A DNA stretch of 64,000 bases, taken from the NCBI GenBank assembly GCA_900472605.1, contig UCJD01000020.1, forward strand, positions 102,802 to 166,801, in the 5' to 3' direction. Each line of letters opens with the position of its first letter. Position 1 is the first letter of the stretch. The translations under genes and the position numbers were made by a program. This document shows, one piece after another, positions 8,668 through 19,756 of this stretch. The DNA is from Hyphomicrobiales bacterium. GTDB lineage: Bacteria > Pseudomonadota > Alphaproteobacteria > Rhizobiales > Rhizobiaceae. Below the pieces are notes generated by a model. The model was not told the origin of the DNA and ran no database searches. It saw only the letters and a program-made list of their open reading frames with translations.

Positions 8668-9342
8668 TCAGGCGACGATGCCGCTCTTCAGGATGTGCTC
8701 GACGCCACTATTCACATGACGACGGATCACGGCCTTCGCTTGCTCCGCATCCCGCCGAAGCGCGAAATCGAACAACGCCCGGTGATCCTCGACCACTGGC
8801 TTGCCACGAAAGCTGTGCGCCAGCATGTGATAGCGCAGGAAACGGTCGAAGACCGAAGACAGCGTCGCCATCAGTGTCGTGGAGTTGCAGGCCGAGACGA
8901 TCGCCTGGTGAAAATCCCAGTCGTAGCGCACCCATTCGATGGTGCGCGAGGCATCGCCGGCGAGAAGCCGACGCTCCGCTGCCGCCAGCTTGTGATGCGC
9001 CGCGACGATGGAGGCTTCCCACTCAAGATCGCCTACGGCGAAGGCCAGATCGAGCGCGTGGGTTTCGAGTACGACCCTGACGTCGGCTAGCTCGAGCAGT
9101 TCGCGGCGAGAGGCCGGACTAACCTCGAAGCCCTTCTGCCCTTCGGCGACGACAAGATTTTCCGTGGTCAGCCGGCTGAGAATCTCCCGTAGCGGCGAAA
9201 CGCTGATCGAATAGCGTTCGCGTGCCTGCTCCAGCTTGATCTTGGATCCCGGCGCCAAAATGCCGGAAATGATATCCTGACGGATCTGCCGAAAGACGAC
9301 CTCACTGACGGTTTCGGCCGTCTCCCCCGTTCTTTTCAGCAT
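8668..9342 (-). CDS. GntR/FadR-type transcriptional regulator
   Basis: The 224-residue protein has an N-terminal winged helix (VVFRQIRQDIISGILAPGSKIKLEQARERYSIS, then SPLREILSRLTTENLV) and a C-terminal all-helical FCD ligand domain (RVVLETHALDLAF, VRYDWDFHQAIVSACNS, DHRALFDFALRRDA), whose His/Asp residues usually bind a metal that holds an organic acid. It converges on quiC (9-base gap) and is divergent from a clear paralogue at 9517. Regulators of this class usually repress carboxylate catabolism, so quinate or shikimate genes are likely targets. A 17-bp dyad lies just upstream of its start. Confidence 0.9.
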   Translation of the reverse strand: MLKRTGETAETVSEVVFRQIRQDIISGILAPGSKIKLEQARERYSISVSPLREILSRLTTENLVVAEGQKGFEVSPASRRELLELADVRVVLETHALDLAFAVGDLEWEASIVAAHHKLAAAERRLLAGDASRTIEWVRYDWDFHQAIVSACNSTTLMATLSSVFDRFLRYHMLAHSFRGKPVVEDHRALFDFALRRDAEQAKAVIRRHVNSGVEHILKSGIVA

Positions 9343-9366
9343 CGCGTTCCGCGGACTCCATTCGTC

Positions 9367-9383
9367 ATGATTTGAAAAATCAT
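9367..9383. promoter_or_regulatory. perfect palindrome ATGATTT-GAA-AAATCAT, candidate GntR operator
   Basis: The 17-bp perfect inverted repeat begins 25 bases upstream of the start of the minus-strand GntR gene, in AT-rich DNA that also holds a TATAAT-like string (9389-9394). It is well placed for autorepression. It shares the ATGATT core with the dyad upstream of quiC, though the two sites are not identical. Confidence 0.45.
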
Positions 9384-9466
9384 ACAGTATAATGCCTTTC
9401 CTATGTGTTTTTTAAATATGGCAGACGATAGGATTTCAGTCGCTGTGACAATGGGGTAACGTGTTG

Positions 9467-9479
9467 GCACGTAACGTGC
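9467..9479. promoter_or_regulatory. perfect palindrome GCACGT-A-ACGTGC, candidate operator
   Basis: The 13-bp perfect inverted repeat is 37 bases upstream of the ATG of the plus-strand GntR gene; a further AACGTG copy lies just before it (9458-9463). It is a possible binding site for one of the two paralogues or another regulator. The short length makes chance occurrence possible. Confidence 0.35.
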
Positions 9480-9516
9480 AGGCCACCCATTCGCATCGAA
9501 ATAGCAGAGCATCGTG

Positions 9517-10194
9517 ATGTTGCAGCAGACAGTAGACGAGACCATCGCTGAGATCGGCTATCGCCGGATTCGTGCCGACATCATCTTCGGCCGGCTTGCA
9601 CCGGGACAGAAATTGAAGCTGGATGCGCTGAAGGAATCCTACGAGACTTCGATCAGCACGTTGCGCGAAATCCTTAACCGTCTTTCCTCGGAGGGACTGG
9701 TGCTTGCGGAAGGGCAGCGGGGGTTCCAAGTCTGCCCCGTCTCCATCACCGACCTAAAGGAGATTGCCGCCTTGCGGCTGCTCCTTGAGACCCACGCGCT
9801 GGAACAGTCCTTCGCGCAAGGCGACATGGAGTGGGAGGCGGGCCTCGTCGCTGCCCACTACAAGCTTGCCAGCCTCGAGCGGCTGATGGCAACCGGTGAT
9901 GCCAGCCGGGCAGAAGACTGGAAACGATACGACTGGGAGTTTCACCAGGCGCTGATTTCGGCCTGTGGCTCCAAGCTTCTGATCGAAACGCACTCGGTTA
10001 TCTTCGACAAGTATCTACGCTATCAGATGGTCGCGCTATCCTACCGAGGCGACGTGGCGGCACGCGAGCATCAAGCGCTTCTCGATGCCGCCCTTAACCG
10101 CGATGCCAAAACGGCCAAGAAAATCCTCGCCGCGCACATCGAAGGCGGTGTCGAGCATGCCTTGGCACGTGGCCTGTTGAAGCAGGACAACTGA
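9517..10194 (+). CDS. GntR/FadR-type transcriptional regulator, paralogue of the divergent gene
   Basis: The 225-residue protein has the same layout as its neighbour: winged helix (YRRIRADIIFGRLAPGQKLKLDALKESYETS, STLREILNRLSSEGLVLAEGQRGF) and FCD domain (RLLLETHALEQSF, KRYDWEFHQALISACGSK, REHQALLDAALNRDA). Residue-by-residue similarity to the 8668-9342 product is high along the whole length, so the pair arose by duplication. The frame starts at a GTG at 9514, but the following ATG is the better start. It ends 3 bases before pcaR (convergent). It may respond to a different intermediate (for example quinate versus protocatechuate) than its twin. Confidence 0.9.
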   Translation: MLQQTVDETIAEIGYRRIRADIIFGRLAPGQKLKLDALKESYETSISTLREILNRLSSEGLVLAEGQRGFQVCPVSITDLKEIAALRLLLETHALEQSFAQGDMEWEAGLVAAHYKLASLERLMATGDASRAEDWKRYDWEFHQALISACGSKLLIETHSVIFDKYLRYQMVALSYRGDVAAREHQALLDAALNRDAKTAKKILAAHIEGGVEHALARGLLKQDN

Positions 10195-10197
10195 ACC

Positions 10198-10959
10198 CTA
10201 GACCAGAATGCCGCTCAACTCGGCTTTTATACGCAGTAGCGCGGGGAGATAGCGCGATACCATGGCCTGCATCGGCTCTTCCGTTGCGGCAAGACCGACG
10301 TTCAGCGCCGCCAGCGCCTGCCCGCGGGCGCCAGCTAGCGGCACCGCGATCGATCGTAGGCCGACTTCTACCTCCTGGTCGATCGAGGCGTAGCCGGCGA
10401 CCTTCACGTCCTGCAGTATGCGCTGAAGTTCTCCGACATCCGTCTGCGTTCTCGCCGTCCGTTGTACCAGGGGGGCGGCCGACAGAAGCTCCATCGCCCG
10501 TTCCGGCGGCAGCGCGGCTAACAGGACGCGTCCCATCGAGGTGCAATAGGCAGGAAGCCGCGATCCCGGCATCAAGGCGATGGACATGACCCGGCGCTGC
10601 GACGCGCGTGCGACGTAGACGATCTCGGCATCATCCAGAATTGAGACCGACGTACTTTGGCCAATCTCCTCCGATAGCTGATCGAGCCATGGCTGCACGA
10701 TGCGTGGCAGTGGCATGGACGCAAGGCATCCCGTACCGAGACGCAGTACGCGCGGCGTCACCGTGAAATACTTGCCGTCATAAGCGCAGTAGCCAAGTTC
10801 TGCGAGCGTCAGCAGACATCGCCGTGTCGTCGCCCGATCATACCCCGAGATTTCCGCCGCCTCCGAGATACTCAGACGTGGGTGCTCGGCCGTGAACGCC
10901 TCGATCACCTTCAGCCCCTTGGCGAGGCCACCCATGATGTCACGTTCCTTCACCTGCAT
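10198..10959 (-). CDS. pcaR: IclR-family regulator PcaR
   Basis: The 253-residue protein has an IclR winged helix (GLKVIEAFTAEHPRLSISEAA, then GYDRATTRRCLLTLAELGY) and the IclR effector domain (STSVSILDDAEIVYVARA, STSMGRVLLAAL-like YCTSMGRVLLAALP, VAGYASIDQEVEVGLRSIAVPL). It is of the PcaR/PobR subfamily, activated by beta-ketoadipate in characterised relatives. The frame extends to 11082, but that would overlap pcaI; the ATG at 10959 is preceded by GGAG and fits the family start. It is divergent from pcaIJF with a 122-base shared promoter gap, the classic arrangement for activation of pcaIJF. Confidence 0.9.
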   Translation of the reverse strand: MQVKERDIMGGLAKGLKVIEAFTAEHPRLSISEAAEISGYDRATTRRCLLTLAELGYCAYDGKYFTVTPRVLRLGTGCLASMPLPRIVQPWLDQLSEEIGQSTSVSILDDAEIVYVARASQRRVMSIALMPGSRLPAYCTSMGRVLLAALPPERAMELLSAAPLVQRTARTQTDVGELQRILQDVKVAGYASIDQEVEVGLRSIAVPLAGARGQALAALNVGLAATEEPMQAMVSRYLPALLRIKAELSGILV

Positions 10960-11081
10960 GCGCCAACTCCAATGTGCGATAATCGAACAAATATTACATA
11001 CCGCACAAACTTGATTGCCGTCCACACCCTGCTCCCCTACAAATTGACGCGCGGCCGATGACAGACGGCGATGGAGGATCA
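10960..11081. promoter_or_regulatory. divergent pcaR / pcaI promoter region
   Basis: A 122-base gap separates the divergent starts. It contains an AT-rich stretch (ATAATCGAACAAATATTACATACCGC) suited to overlapping promoters, and GGAGGA four bases before the pcaI ATG. I could not identify a clean IclR-type palindrome by eye. Confidence 0.4.
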
Positions 11082-11789
11082 ATGGACAAGACAGTGCGAA
11101 GCGCGGCCGACGCGGTCGACGGGATTGGCGATGGAGCGGTGGTCATGATTGGCGGCTTCGGTGGCTCCGGCGCCCCAATCGAGCTGATCCACGCCCTGAT
11201 CGACAAGGGGCCGCGAGACCTGACCGTCATCAACAACAATGCGGGCAACGGGCGCATCGGCATCGCGGCGATGATCGATGCGGGCATGGTCCGCAAGATG
11301 ATCTGCTCTTTCCCCCGCTCTTCCGATCCCCGCGCATTCACCGACCGATATCTTGCCGGCGAGATCGAGCTGGAGCTTGTTCCACAGGGGACGCTTGCCG
11401 AGCGGATTCGCGCCGGCGGCACCGGCATCCCGGCCTTCTACACGCCGACAGGCTATGGAACCGAACTCGCCCAGGGCAAGGTCATCGCCGAGTTCGATGG
11501 CCGACCATACGTGCAGGAACGCTGGCTGAAGGCCGACTTCGCGATCGTCAAGGCCCATGTCGGCGACACCCACGGCAACCTCACCTACCGCAAGGCCGGC
11601 CGCAACTTCAATCCACTGATGTGTATGGCGGCCGCGCAAACGATCGTTCAGGTCTCGAGCCTTGTGACGCCCGGCGGCATCGATCCCGAGCACGTCGTGA
11701 CACCCGGCATCTTCGTCGATCGTGTCGTCGAGATTACTGACCCCAAACAGGAAGAAGAGTTGATCCGCCGGGGAGCAACACGCCCATGA
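11082..11789 (+). CDS. pcaI: 3-oxoadipate CoA-transferase subunit A
   Basis: The 235-residue protein is the alpha subunit of the enzyme that moves CoA from succinyl-CoA to beta-ketoadipate. It shows the CoA-transferase family I start (VMIGGFGGSGAPIELIHALI) and the LTVINNNAG, IPAFYTPTGYGT and ADFAIVKAHVGDTHGNL segments. The ATG at 11082 has GGAGGA upstream; the ATG 24 bases earlier lacks a ribosome site. It overlaps pcaJ by ATGA-type coupling. PcaR, divergent, is its likely activator. Confidence 0.95.
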   Translation: MDKTVRSAADAVDGIGDGAVVMIGGFGGSGAPIELIHALIDKGPRDLTVINNNAGNGRIGIAAMIDAGMVRKMICSFPRSSDPRAFTDRYLAGEIELELVPQGTLAERIRAGGTGIPAFYTPTGYGTELAQGKVIAEFDGRPYVQERWLKADFAIVKAHVGDTHGNLTYRKAGRNFNPLMCMAAAQTIVQVSSLVTPGGIDPEHVVTPGIFVDRVVEITDPKQEEELIRRGATRP

Positions 11790-12486
11790 GCAACGACAGC
11801 AACCACGACAACAAGCTCTCGAACGCGCAGATCGCCTGGCGTGCGGCGCAGGACATCGCCAACGGCGCCTATGTCAATTTGGGTATCGGCTTTCCCGAGA
11901 TGGTGGCGCGATACCAGCCGCCCGGCCGACAAGCGGTCTTTCATACGGAGAACGGCATTCTCGATTTTGGCGAGGCGCCACCAGCAGGCGAAGAGGACTG
12001 GGATCTGATCAACGCCGGAAAGCGCGCCGTGACCTTGAAGCCGGGCGCCGCCTTCTTTCACCATGCCGACAGTTTCGCGATGGTGCGTGGAGGCCATCTC
12101 GACGTCGCGATCCTCGGTGCCTATCAAGTCGCCCAGAACGGCGACCTCGCCAACTGGCGGGTCGGTTCGAAGGGCGTTCCGGCCGTGGGCGGCGCGATGG
12201 ACCTCGTGCATGGCGCCCGGCAGGTCTTCGTCATCACCGAACACGTGACCAAGAATGGCGAGCCGAAGCTCGTCGAGAAATGCACTTTTCCGCTCACCGG
12301 TGTCGGCTGCATCACCCGCGTCTATACCAGCCACGCGGTGGTCGACATCGTAGACGGCCACTTCGTGCTCCGCGAGAAGCTGCCCGATCTGGCGTTCGAG
12401 GATCTGCAGGCCATGACCGGCGCGCGGCTGAATATGAACGGCCCGGTCACCGACCTGATCGTGCCGACGCTTTCGGGAGATGGAGC

Positions 12487-12490
<4 letters not shown>
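11786..12490 (+). CDS. pcaJ: 3-oxoadipate CoA-transferase subunit B
   Basis: The 234-residue beta subunit carries the catalytic Glu that forms the CoA thioester, in the HTENGILDFG segment (the S/TENG motif), plus YVNLGIGFPEMVARY, HADSFAMVRGGHLDVAILGAYQV and the C-terminal ITEHVTKNGEPKLVEKC stretch. It overlaps pcaI by four bases and pcaF by four bases, so the three are translationally coupled. Confidence 0.95.
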
Positions 12491-15849
<3,359 letters not shown>

Positions 15850-15856
15850 CTGTTTC

Positions 15857-15872
15857 ATAACCCTTAAGTTAT
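15857..15872. promoter_or_regulatory. PcaQ box (ATAACC-N4-AGTTAT)
   Basis: The palindrome ATAACCCTTAAGTTAT matches the published PcaQ-binding motif of Sinorhizobium meliloti (ATAACC-N4-GGTTA type) in one half and nearly in the other. It lies in the pcaQ-pcaD gap, about 70 bases upstream of the pcaD start, where a LysR activator site is expected, and would also allow autoregulation. Confidence 0.75.
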
Positions 15873-15942
15873 AGGATCGCCACGAAATATCATTTTACCT
15901 AACCAGATTAAACATTCAATTTCCTGTCAGGAGGAGTTTCCA

Positions 15943-16749
15943 GTGCAGTTTGCCCGCGTCAACGACATCGCGATCCACTACCAGGTTATCGGCGGCCCGG
16001 CCGATAAGCCGGTTCTCGTCTTTGCGAATTCGCTTGGCACCGATTTCCGTATCTGGCGCGACGTGATCGTCAGGCTGGCGGGCGATTTCGCCATCCTGCT
16101 TTATGACAAGCGCGGCCATGGTCTCTCCGATGTCGGCCAGACCCCTTATACGATCGAGGACCACGCCTCGGACCTGATCGGTCTGATCGAGACGCTCGCC
16201 ATCAAGAAGGCGATCATCTGCGGCCTTTCGGTCGGCGGACTGATTGCCCAGTCGCTCTACGCGCAGCGACCCGATCTCGTCAGCGCGTTGATCCTCTGCG
16301 ACACAGCCCACAAGATCGGCACCGCCGACAGTTGGAACACTCGCATTTCGGCAGTCGAACAGAATGGCATCGCCAGCATGTGTGACGCCATCATGGAACG
16401 CTGGTTCACACCCGCTTTCCGCCGCCCCGAAAACACCGCCTACCACGGCTACTGCAACATGCTCGTGCGCCAGCCGGTGGCCGGCTACGCCGCCACCTGC
16501 GCGGCAGTGCGCGACGCGGATTTTACCGAAGCGGCCAAGGCGATCGCCGTGCCGACGATCTGCGTCGTCGGCGATCAGGACGGCTCGACGCCGCCCGACC
16601 TCGTCAAGTCGCTGGCACAGCTGATCCCCGACGCCCGCTACGAGATTATCCGCGATGCCGGCCATATTCCTTGCGTCGAACAGCCCGAGGCGCTGACGGC
16701 GGTCATCCGCGCATTCATCGACTTCGCACTAGATGGAAAAACTTCATGA
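15943..16749 (+). CDS. pcaD: 3-oxoadipate enol-lactonase
   Basis: The 268-residue alpha/beta hydrolase opens beta-ketoadipate enol-lactone. It has the oxyanion-loop region VFANSLGTDFRIW, the nucleophile elbow CGLSVGGLIAQ, an acid residue in VVGDQDGSTPP and the catalytic His in DAGHIPCVEQPE. The start codon is GTG, with AGGAGG well placed. It is the first gene of pcaDCHGB and overlaps pcaC by four bases. PcaQ control is expected from the box upstream. Confidence 0.95.
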   Translation: MQFARVNDIAIHYQVIGGPADKPVLVFANSLGTDFRIWRDVIVRLAGDFAILLYDKRGHGLSDVGQTPYTIEDHASDLIGLIETLAIKKAIICGLSVGGLIAQSLYAQRPDLVSALILCDTAHKIGTADSWNTRISAVEQNGIASMCDAIMERWFTPAFRRPENTAYHGYCNMLVRQPVAGYAATCAAVRDADFTEAAKAIAVPTICVVGDQDGSTPPDLVKSLAQLIPDARYEIIRDAGHIPCVEQPEALTAVIRAFIDFALDGKTS

Positions 16750-17150
16750 GTGACACTCCGCTTTCTTCCGAGCGCCACAGGCAGGGCATGGCGACACGAC
16801 GCTCCGTCTTGGGCGACAACCATGTCGATCGTGCCGAAGCCATCTCGACGGCGTTCGACAAGCCGTTTCAGGACCTGATCACCGAAGCCGCCTGGGGCCA
16901 CGTGTGGTCCCGCCCAGGCTTTACCAAGCGCGAACGCTCGATCGTCACAATCGCGCTGCTCGCGGCACTCGGACAGGACGACGAGGTGGCCATGCATGTG
17001 CGCGCCACATCAAACACCGGCGCCAGCCGCGATGACGTCTGCGAGGCGTTGCTGCACGTGGCGATCTACGCCGGCGTTCCGGCCGCAAATCACGCGATCA
17101 AGATCGCCAAGCAGGTCTTCGAACAGATGGACGCCGAAAAGGCGGCTTGA
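16746..17150 (+). CDS. pcaC: 4-carboxymuconolactone decarboxylase
   Basis: The 134-residue protein of the carboxymuconolactone decarboxylase/AhpD fold turns gamma-carboxymuconolactone into beta-ketoadipate enol-lactone. Family features seen are RRSVLGDNHVDRA, FQDLITEAAWGHVWSRPG, ERSIVTIALLAALGQDDEVAMHV and EALLHVAIYAGVPAANHA. The ATG overlaps the pcaD stop. A separate pcaC, as in rhizobia and Agrobacterium, contrasts with the fused PcaL of some actinobacteria. Confidence 0.95.
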   Translation: MSDTPLSSERHRQGMATRRSVLGDNHVDRAEAISTAFDKPFQDLITEAAWGHVWSRPGFTKRERSIVTIALLAALGQDDEVAMHVRATSNTGASRDDVCEALLHVAIYAGVPAANHAIKIAKQVFEQMDAEKAA

Positions 17151-17159
17151 GAGGAAGTC

Positions 17160-17909
17160 ATGTCCGAGATACAGAACCGCAAACCCGAGACCGGCGCTTT
17201 CTTCGCCCGTGACCTCACTTGGCATCCGCCGGCCTATGCGCCCGGCTACAAGACCTCGGTTCTGCGGTCGCCGAAACGCCCGCTTCTCTCGCTCGACGGC
17301 ACGATCTCGGAGATCACGGGGCCTGTCTTCGGCCACTCCATGATCGGCGAACTCGACAACGACCTGCTCCACAACTTCGCCAAGCCGGGCGAAAGCGCCA
17401 TCGGTGAGCGCATCATCGTCCATGGACAGGTGCTCGATGAACGCGGACGGCCGCAGGCGGGCGTTCTGGTCGAATTCTGGCAGGCCAATGCCGGCGGGCG
17501 CTACCGCCACAAGAAGGAGAGCTACCTGGCGGCGATCGATCCGAATTTCGGCGGCTGCGGGCGCGCGATCACCGATGAGGAAGGCCGCTATTTCTTTCGC
17601 ACCGTACGGCCCGGCGCCTACCCATGGCCCAACGGTGTCAACGACTGGCGCCCGGCGCATATCCACTTTTCGATCTTCGGCCACGGCTTTTCGCAGCGCC
17701 TGATCACCCAGATGTACTTCGAGGGCGACCCGATGATCTGGAAGTGTCCGATCGTCGCAACGATCCCGGACAAAGCCGCCATCGAACAGCTGATCGCGCC
17801 GATGGATTGGGGTAACACCATCCCCATGGACAGCCGCGCCTACCGGTTCGACATCGTGCTGCGTGGCCGCCGCTCGACGATGTTCGAAAACAAGCTGGAG
17901 GGCAATTGA
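17160..17909 (+). CDS. pcaH: protocatechuate 3,4-dioxygenase beta subunit
   Basis: The 249-residue iron-binding subunit performs intradiol cleavage of protocatechuate to beta-carboxy-cis,cis-muconate. Ligand regions are visible: a Tyr in GRYRHKKESYLAAIDPNFGG and the His-x-His of NGVNDWRPAHIHFSIFG, with a second Tyr upstream; the intradiol signature LVEFWQANAGGRY is present. It ends in TGATG overlap with pcaG, so the two subunits are co-translated at one-to-one ratio. Confidence 0.95.
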   Translation: MSEIQNRKPETGAFFARDLTWHPPAYAPGYKTSVLRSPKRPLLSLDGTISEITGPVFGHSMIGELDNDLLHNFAKPGESAIGERIIVHGQVLDERGRPQAGVLVEFWQANAGGRYRHKKESYLAAIDPNFGGCGRAITDEEGRYFFRTVRPGAYPWPNGVNDWRPAHIHFSIFGHGFSQRLITQMYFEGDPMIWKCPIVATIPDKAAIEQLIAPMDWGNTIPMDSRAYRFDIVLRGRRSTMFENKLEGN

Positions 17910-18523
17910 TGGCCCAGGAACTGCGTTATCTCAAGGAAACGCCCTCGCAGACGGCAGGCCCCTATGTCCATATCGGCCTGACGCCGAATTTCTGCAATAT
18001 CGGCGGCGTCTACGAACGCGATCTCGGCGTCGCGATGGTCAACGACAAGACAACAGGCGAGCGGATTACCGTCACCGGCCGCATCTTCGATGGAGCCGGC
18101 ACGCTGGTGCGCGATGCCGTCATCGAAATATGGCAGGCCGACAGCGCCGGGCTTTTCAACAGCCCATCGGAAATGCGCGGCGCGGCCGATCCGAATTTCA
18201 CAGGCTGGGGCCGCTGCCCGACCCGCGCCGAGGACGGGTTTTATAGCTTCGAAACCGTCAAGCCGGGCAAGGTCCCCTTCAAGGACGGGCGCAGACAAGC
18301 CCCGCACGTCAGCTTCTGGATTGTGGCACGGGGCATCAATATCGGCCTGCATACGCGCATGTACTTTCCGGAGGAAGCTGAAGCGAACAAGGTGGACCCG
18401 CTGCTCCAGCGCATCGAGCACAGGGATCGCGTGGCAACGCTCATTGCTGCGCGCGACGGTTCCACCTATACCTTCGACATCCGGCTGCAGGGCGACAACG
18501 AAACAGTGTTTCTCGATATCTGA
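17909..18523 (+). CDS. pcaG: protocatechuate 3,4-dioxygenase alpha subunit
   Basis: The 204-residue alpha subunit pairs with PcaH and shapes the active site without binding iron. It shows QTAGPYVHIGLTPNF, a degenerate intradiol core (IEIWQADSAGLFNSPSE), GWGRCPTRAEDGFYSFETVKPG and PHVSFWIVARGINIGLHTRMYF. An in-frame TTG lies one codon earlier (17906), but the ATG that overlaps the pcaH stop is the likelier start. Confidence 0.95.
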   Translation: MAQELRYLKETPSQTAGPYVHIGLTPNFCNIGGVYERDLGVAMVNDKTTGERITVTGRIFDGAGTLVRDAVIEIWQADSAGLFNSPSEMRGAADPNFTGWGRCPTRAEDGFYSFETVKPGKVPFKDGRRQAPHVSFWIVARGINIGLHTRMYFPEEAEANKVDPLLQRIEHRDRVATLIAARDGSTYTFDIRLQGDNETVFLDI

Positions 18524-18582
18524 CGACGGTGCGGGACCGTTCATTCCGCATCCGCTCATGCCCATGAACGATGAGACGACAC

Positions 18583-19632
18583 ATGGCGGCGATTGCCTTC
18601 GACCACCCCTTTCTTTCCGGCCTTGTTGGCGACGAGGAGACTTCGGCGTTTTTCACGGCCGAGGCCGATATTGCCGCCATGTTGCAGTTCGAGGCCGCAC
18701 TTGCGCGCGCCGAGGCCGCAAATGACGTGATCCCCGAGGCCGCCGCGCAGGCAATTTCCGCGGCCTGCGCAGTTTTTAGCGCCGACTTCTCCGCTCTTCG
18801 CGCCGCCACCGCCCGCGACGGCGTCGTCGTTCCCGAACTGGTTCGCCAGCTGCGTGCAGCCGCCGGTGAGGCGTCCCCGTATGTCCATGCCGGGGCCACC
18901 AGCCAGGACGCCATCGATACCAGCCTGATGCTGAGGCTAAAGCCCGTCGCCTTCCTGTTCACGGCGCGCCTGGCCGCAATCGAGCTGCGCTTGGCGGAGC
19001 TTCAGCAGGCTTTCGGCAACAGGCCGCTGATGGGCCGGACCCGCATGCAGGCGGCGATCGCGATCACCGTTGCCGATCGGCTACACGCTTGGCGCGCGCC
19101 CTTCAACGGCTACCGGGAGACATTGACGGGACTGCGCTTCCCCCTGCAGTTCGGAGGGGCGGCCGGCACTCTCGATAAACTCGGCGACAAAGCGGCGGCC
19201 GTGCGGAACTCGCTCGCGCAGGAGCTTGGTCTCGTCGATATCGAGCAATGGCAGAGCCAGCGCGCCACCATCGCGGAGTTCGCCGGGCTTCTCGCACTGA
19301 TTTCCGGAAGCCTCGGCAAGTTTGGCCAGGACGTCGCGCTGATGGCGCAGGCCGGAGACGAGATTGGACTCACCGGCGGCGGCGGGTCATCCGCCATGGC
19401 GCACAAACAAAACCCCGTCGCAGCCGAGACGCTGGTGGCGCTGGCGCGATTCAACGCGACGCAAATCTCCGCGATCCACCATTCGATGGTGCACGAACAG
19501 GAGCGCTCCGGTGCGTCCTGGACGCTCGAGTGGTTGGTGCTACCGCAAATGGCGATTGCCACCGGCGCCGCGCTGCGCCTGGCACACGATCTGGCGCGCA
19601 ATATCAGCCGCCTGGGCGCCACCGATCCATAA
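18583..19632 (+). CDS. pcaB: 3-carboxy-cis,cis-muconate cycloisomerase
   Basis: The 349-residue fumarase/aspartase-superfamily enzyme lactonises beta-carboxymuconate to gamma-carboxymuconolactone. Seen are HPFLSGLVGDEE near the start, AGATSQDAIDTSLMLRL, GRTRMQAA and the superfamily loop GGGGSSAMAHKQNPV with its catalytic region. Two ATGs (18571, 18583) lack a strong ribosome site; the second fits homologues better. The C-terminus is a little short compared with about 350-450 residues in other PcaB proteins, but this length is usual in rhizobia. It is the last gene of pcaDCHGB. Confidence 0.92.
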   Translation: MAAIAFDHPFLSGLVGDEETSAFFTAEADIAAMLQFEAALARAEAANDVIPEAAAQAISAACAVFSADFSALRAATARDGVVVPELVRQLRAAAGEASPYVHAGATSQDAIDTSLMLRLKPVAFLFTARLAAIELRLAELQQAFGNRPLMGRTRMQAAIAITVADRLHAWRAPFNGYRETLTGLRFPLQFGGAAGTLDKLGDKAAAVRNSLAQELGLVDIEQWQSQRATIAEFAGLLALISGSLGKFGQDVALMAQAGDEIGLTGGGGSSAMAHKQNPVAAETLVALARFNATQISAIHHSMVHEQERSGASWTLEWLVLPQMAIATGAALRLAHDLARNISRLGATDP

Positions 19633-19756
19633 CTTAACAAGCATGAATTGTGGCGTTTATTTCATTTTACATTACCGTTTCGCATGACAAACTGGCCTTA
19701 AAATTTAGCCGCGCGCTAAGAAGGCGTTGGAGTCGCCTAAAAGGGAGAGAGAAAGA

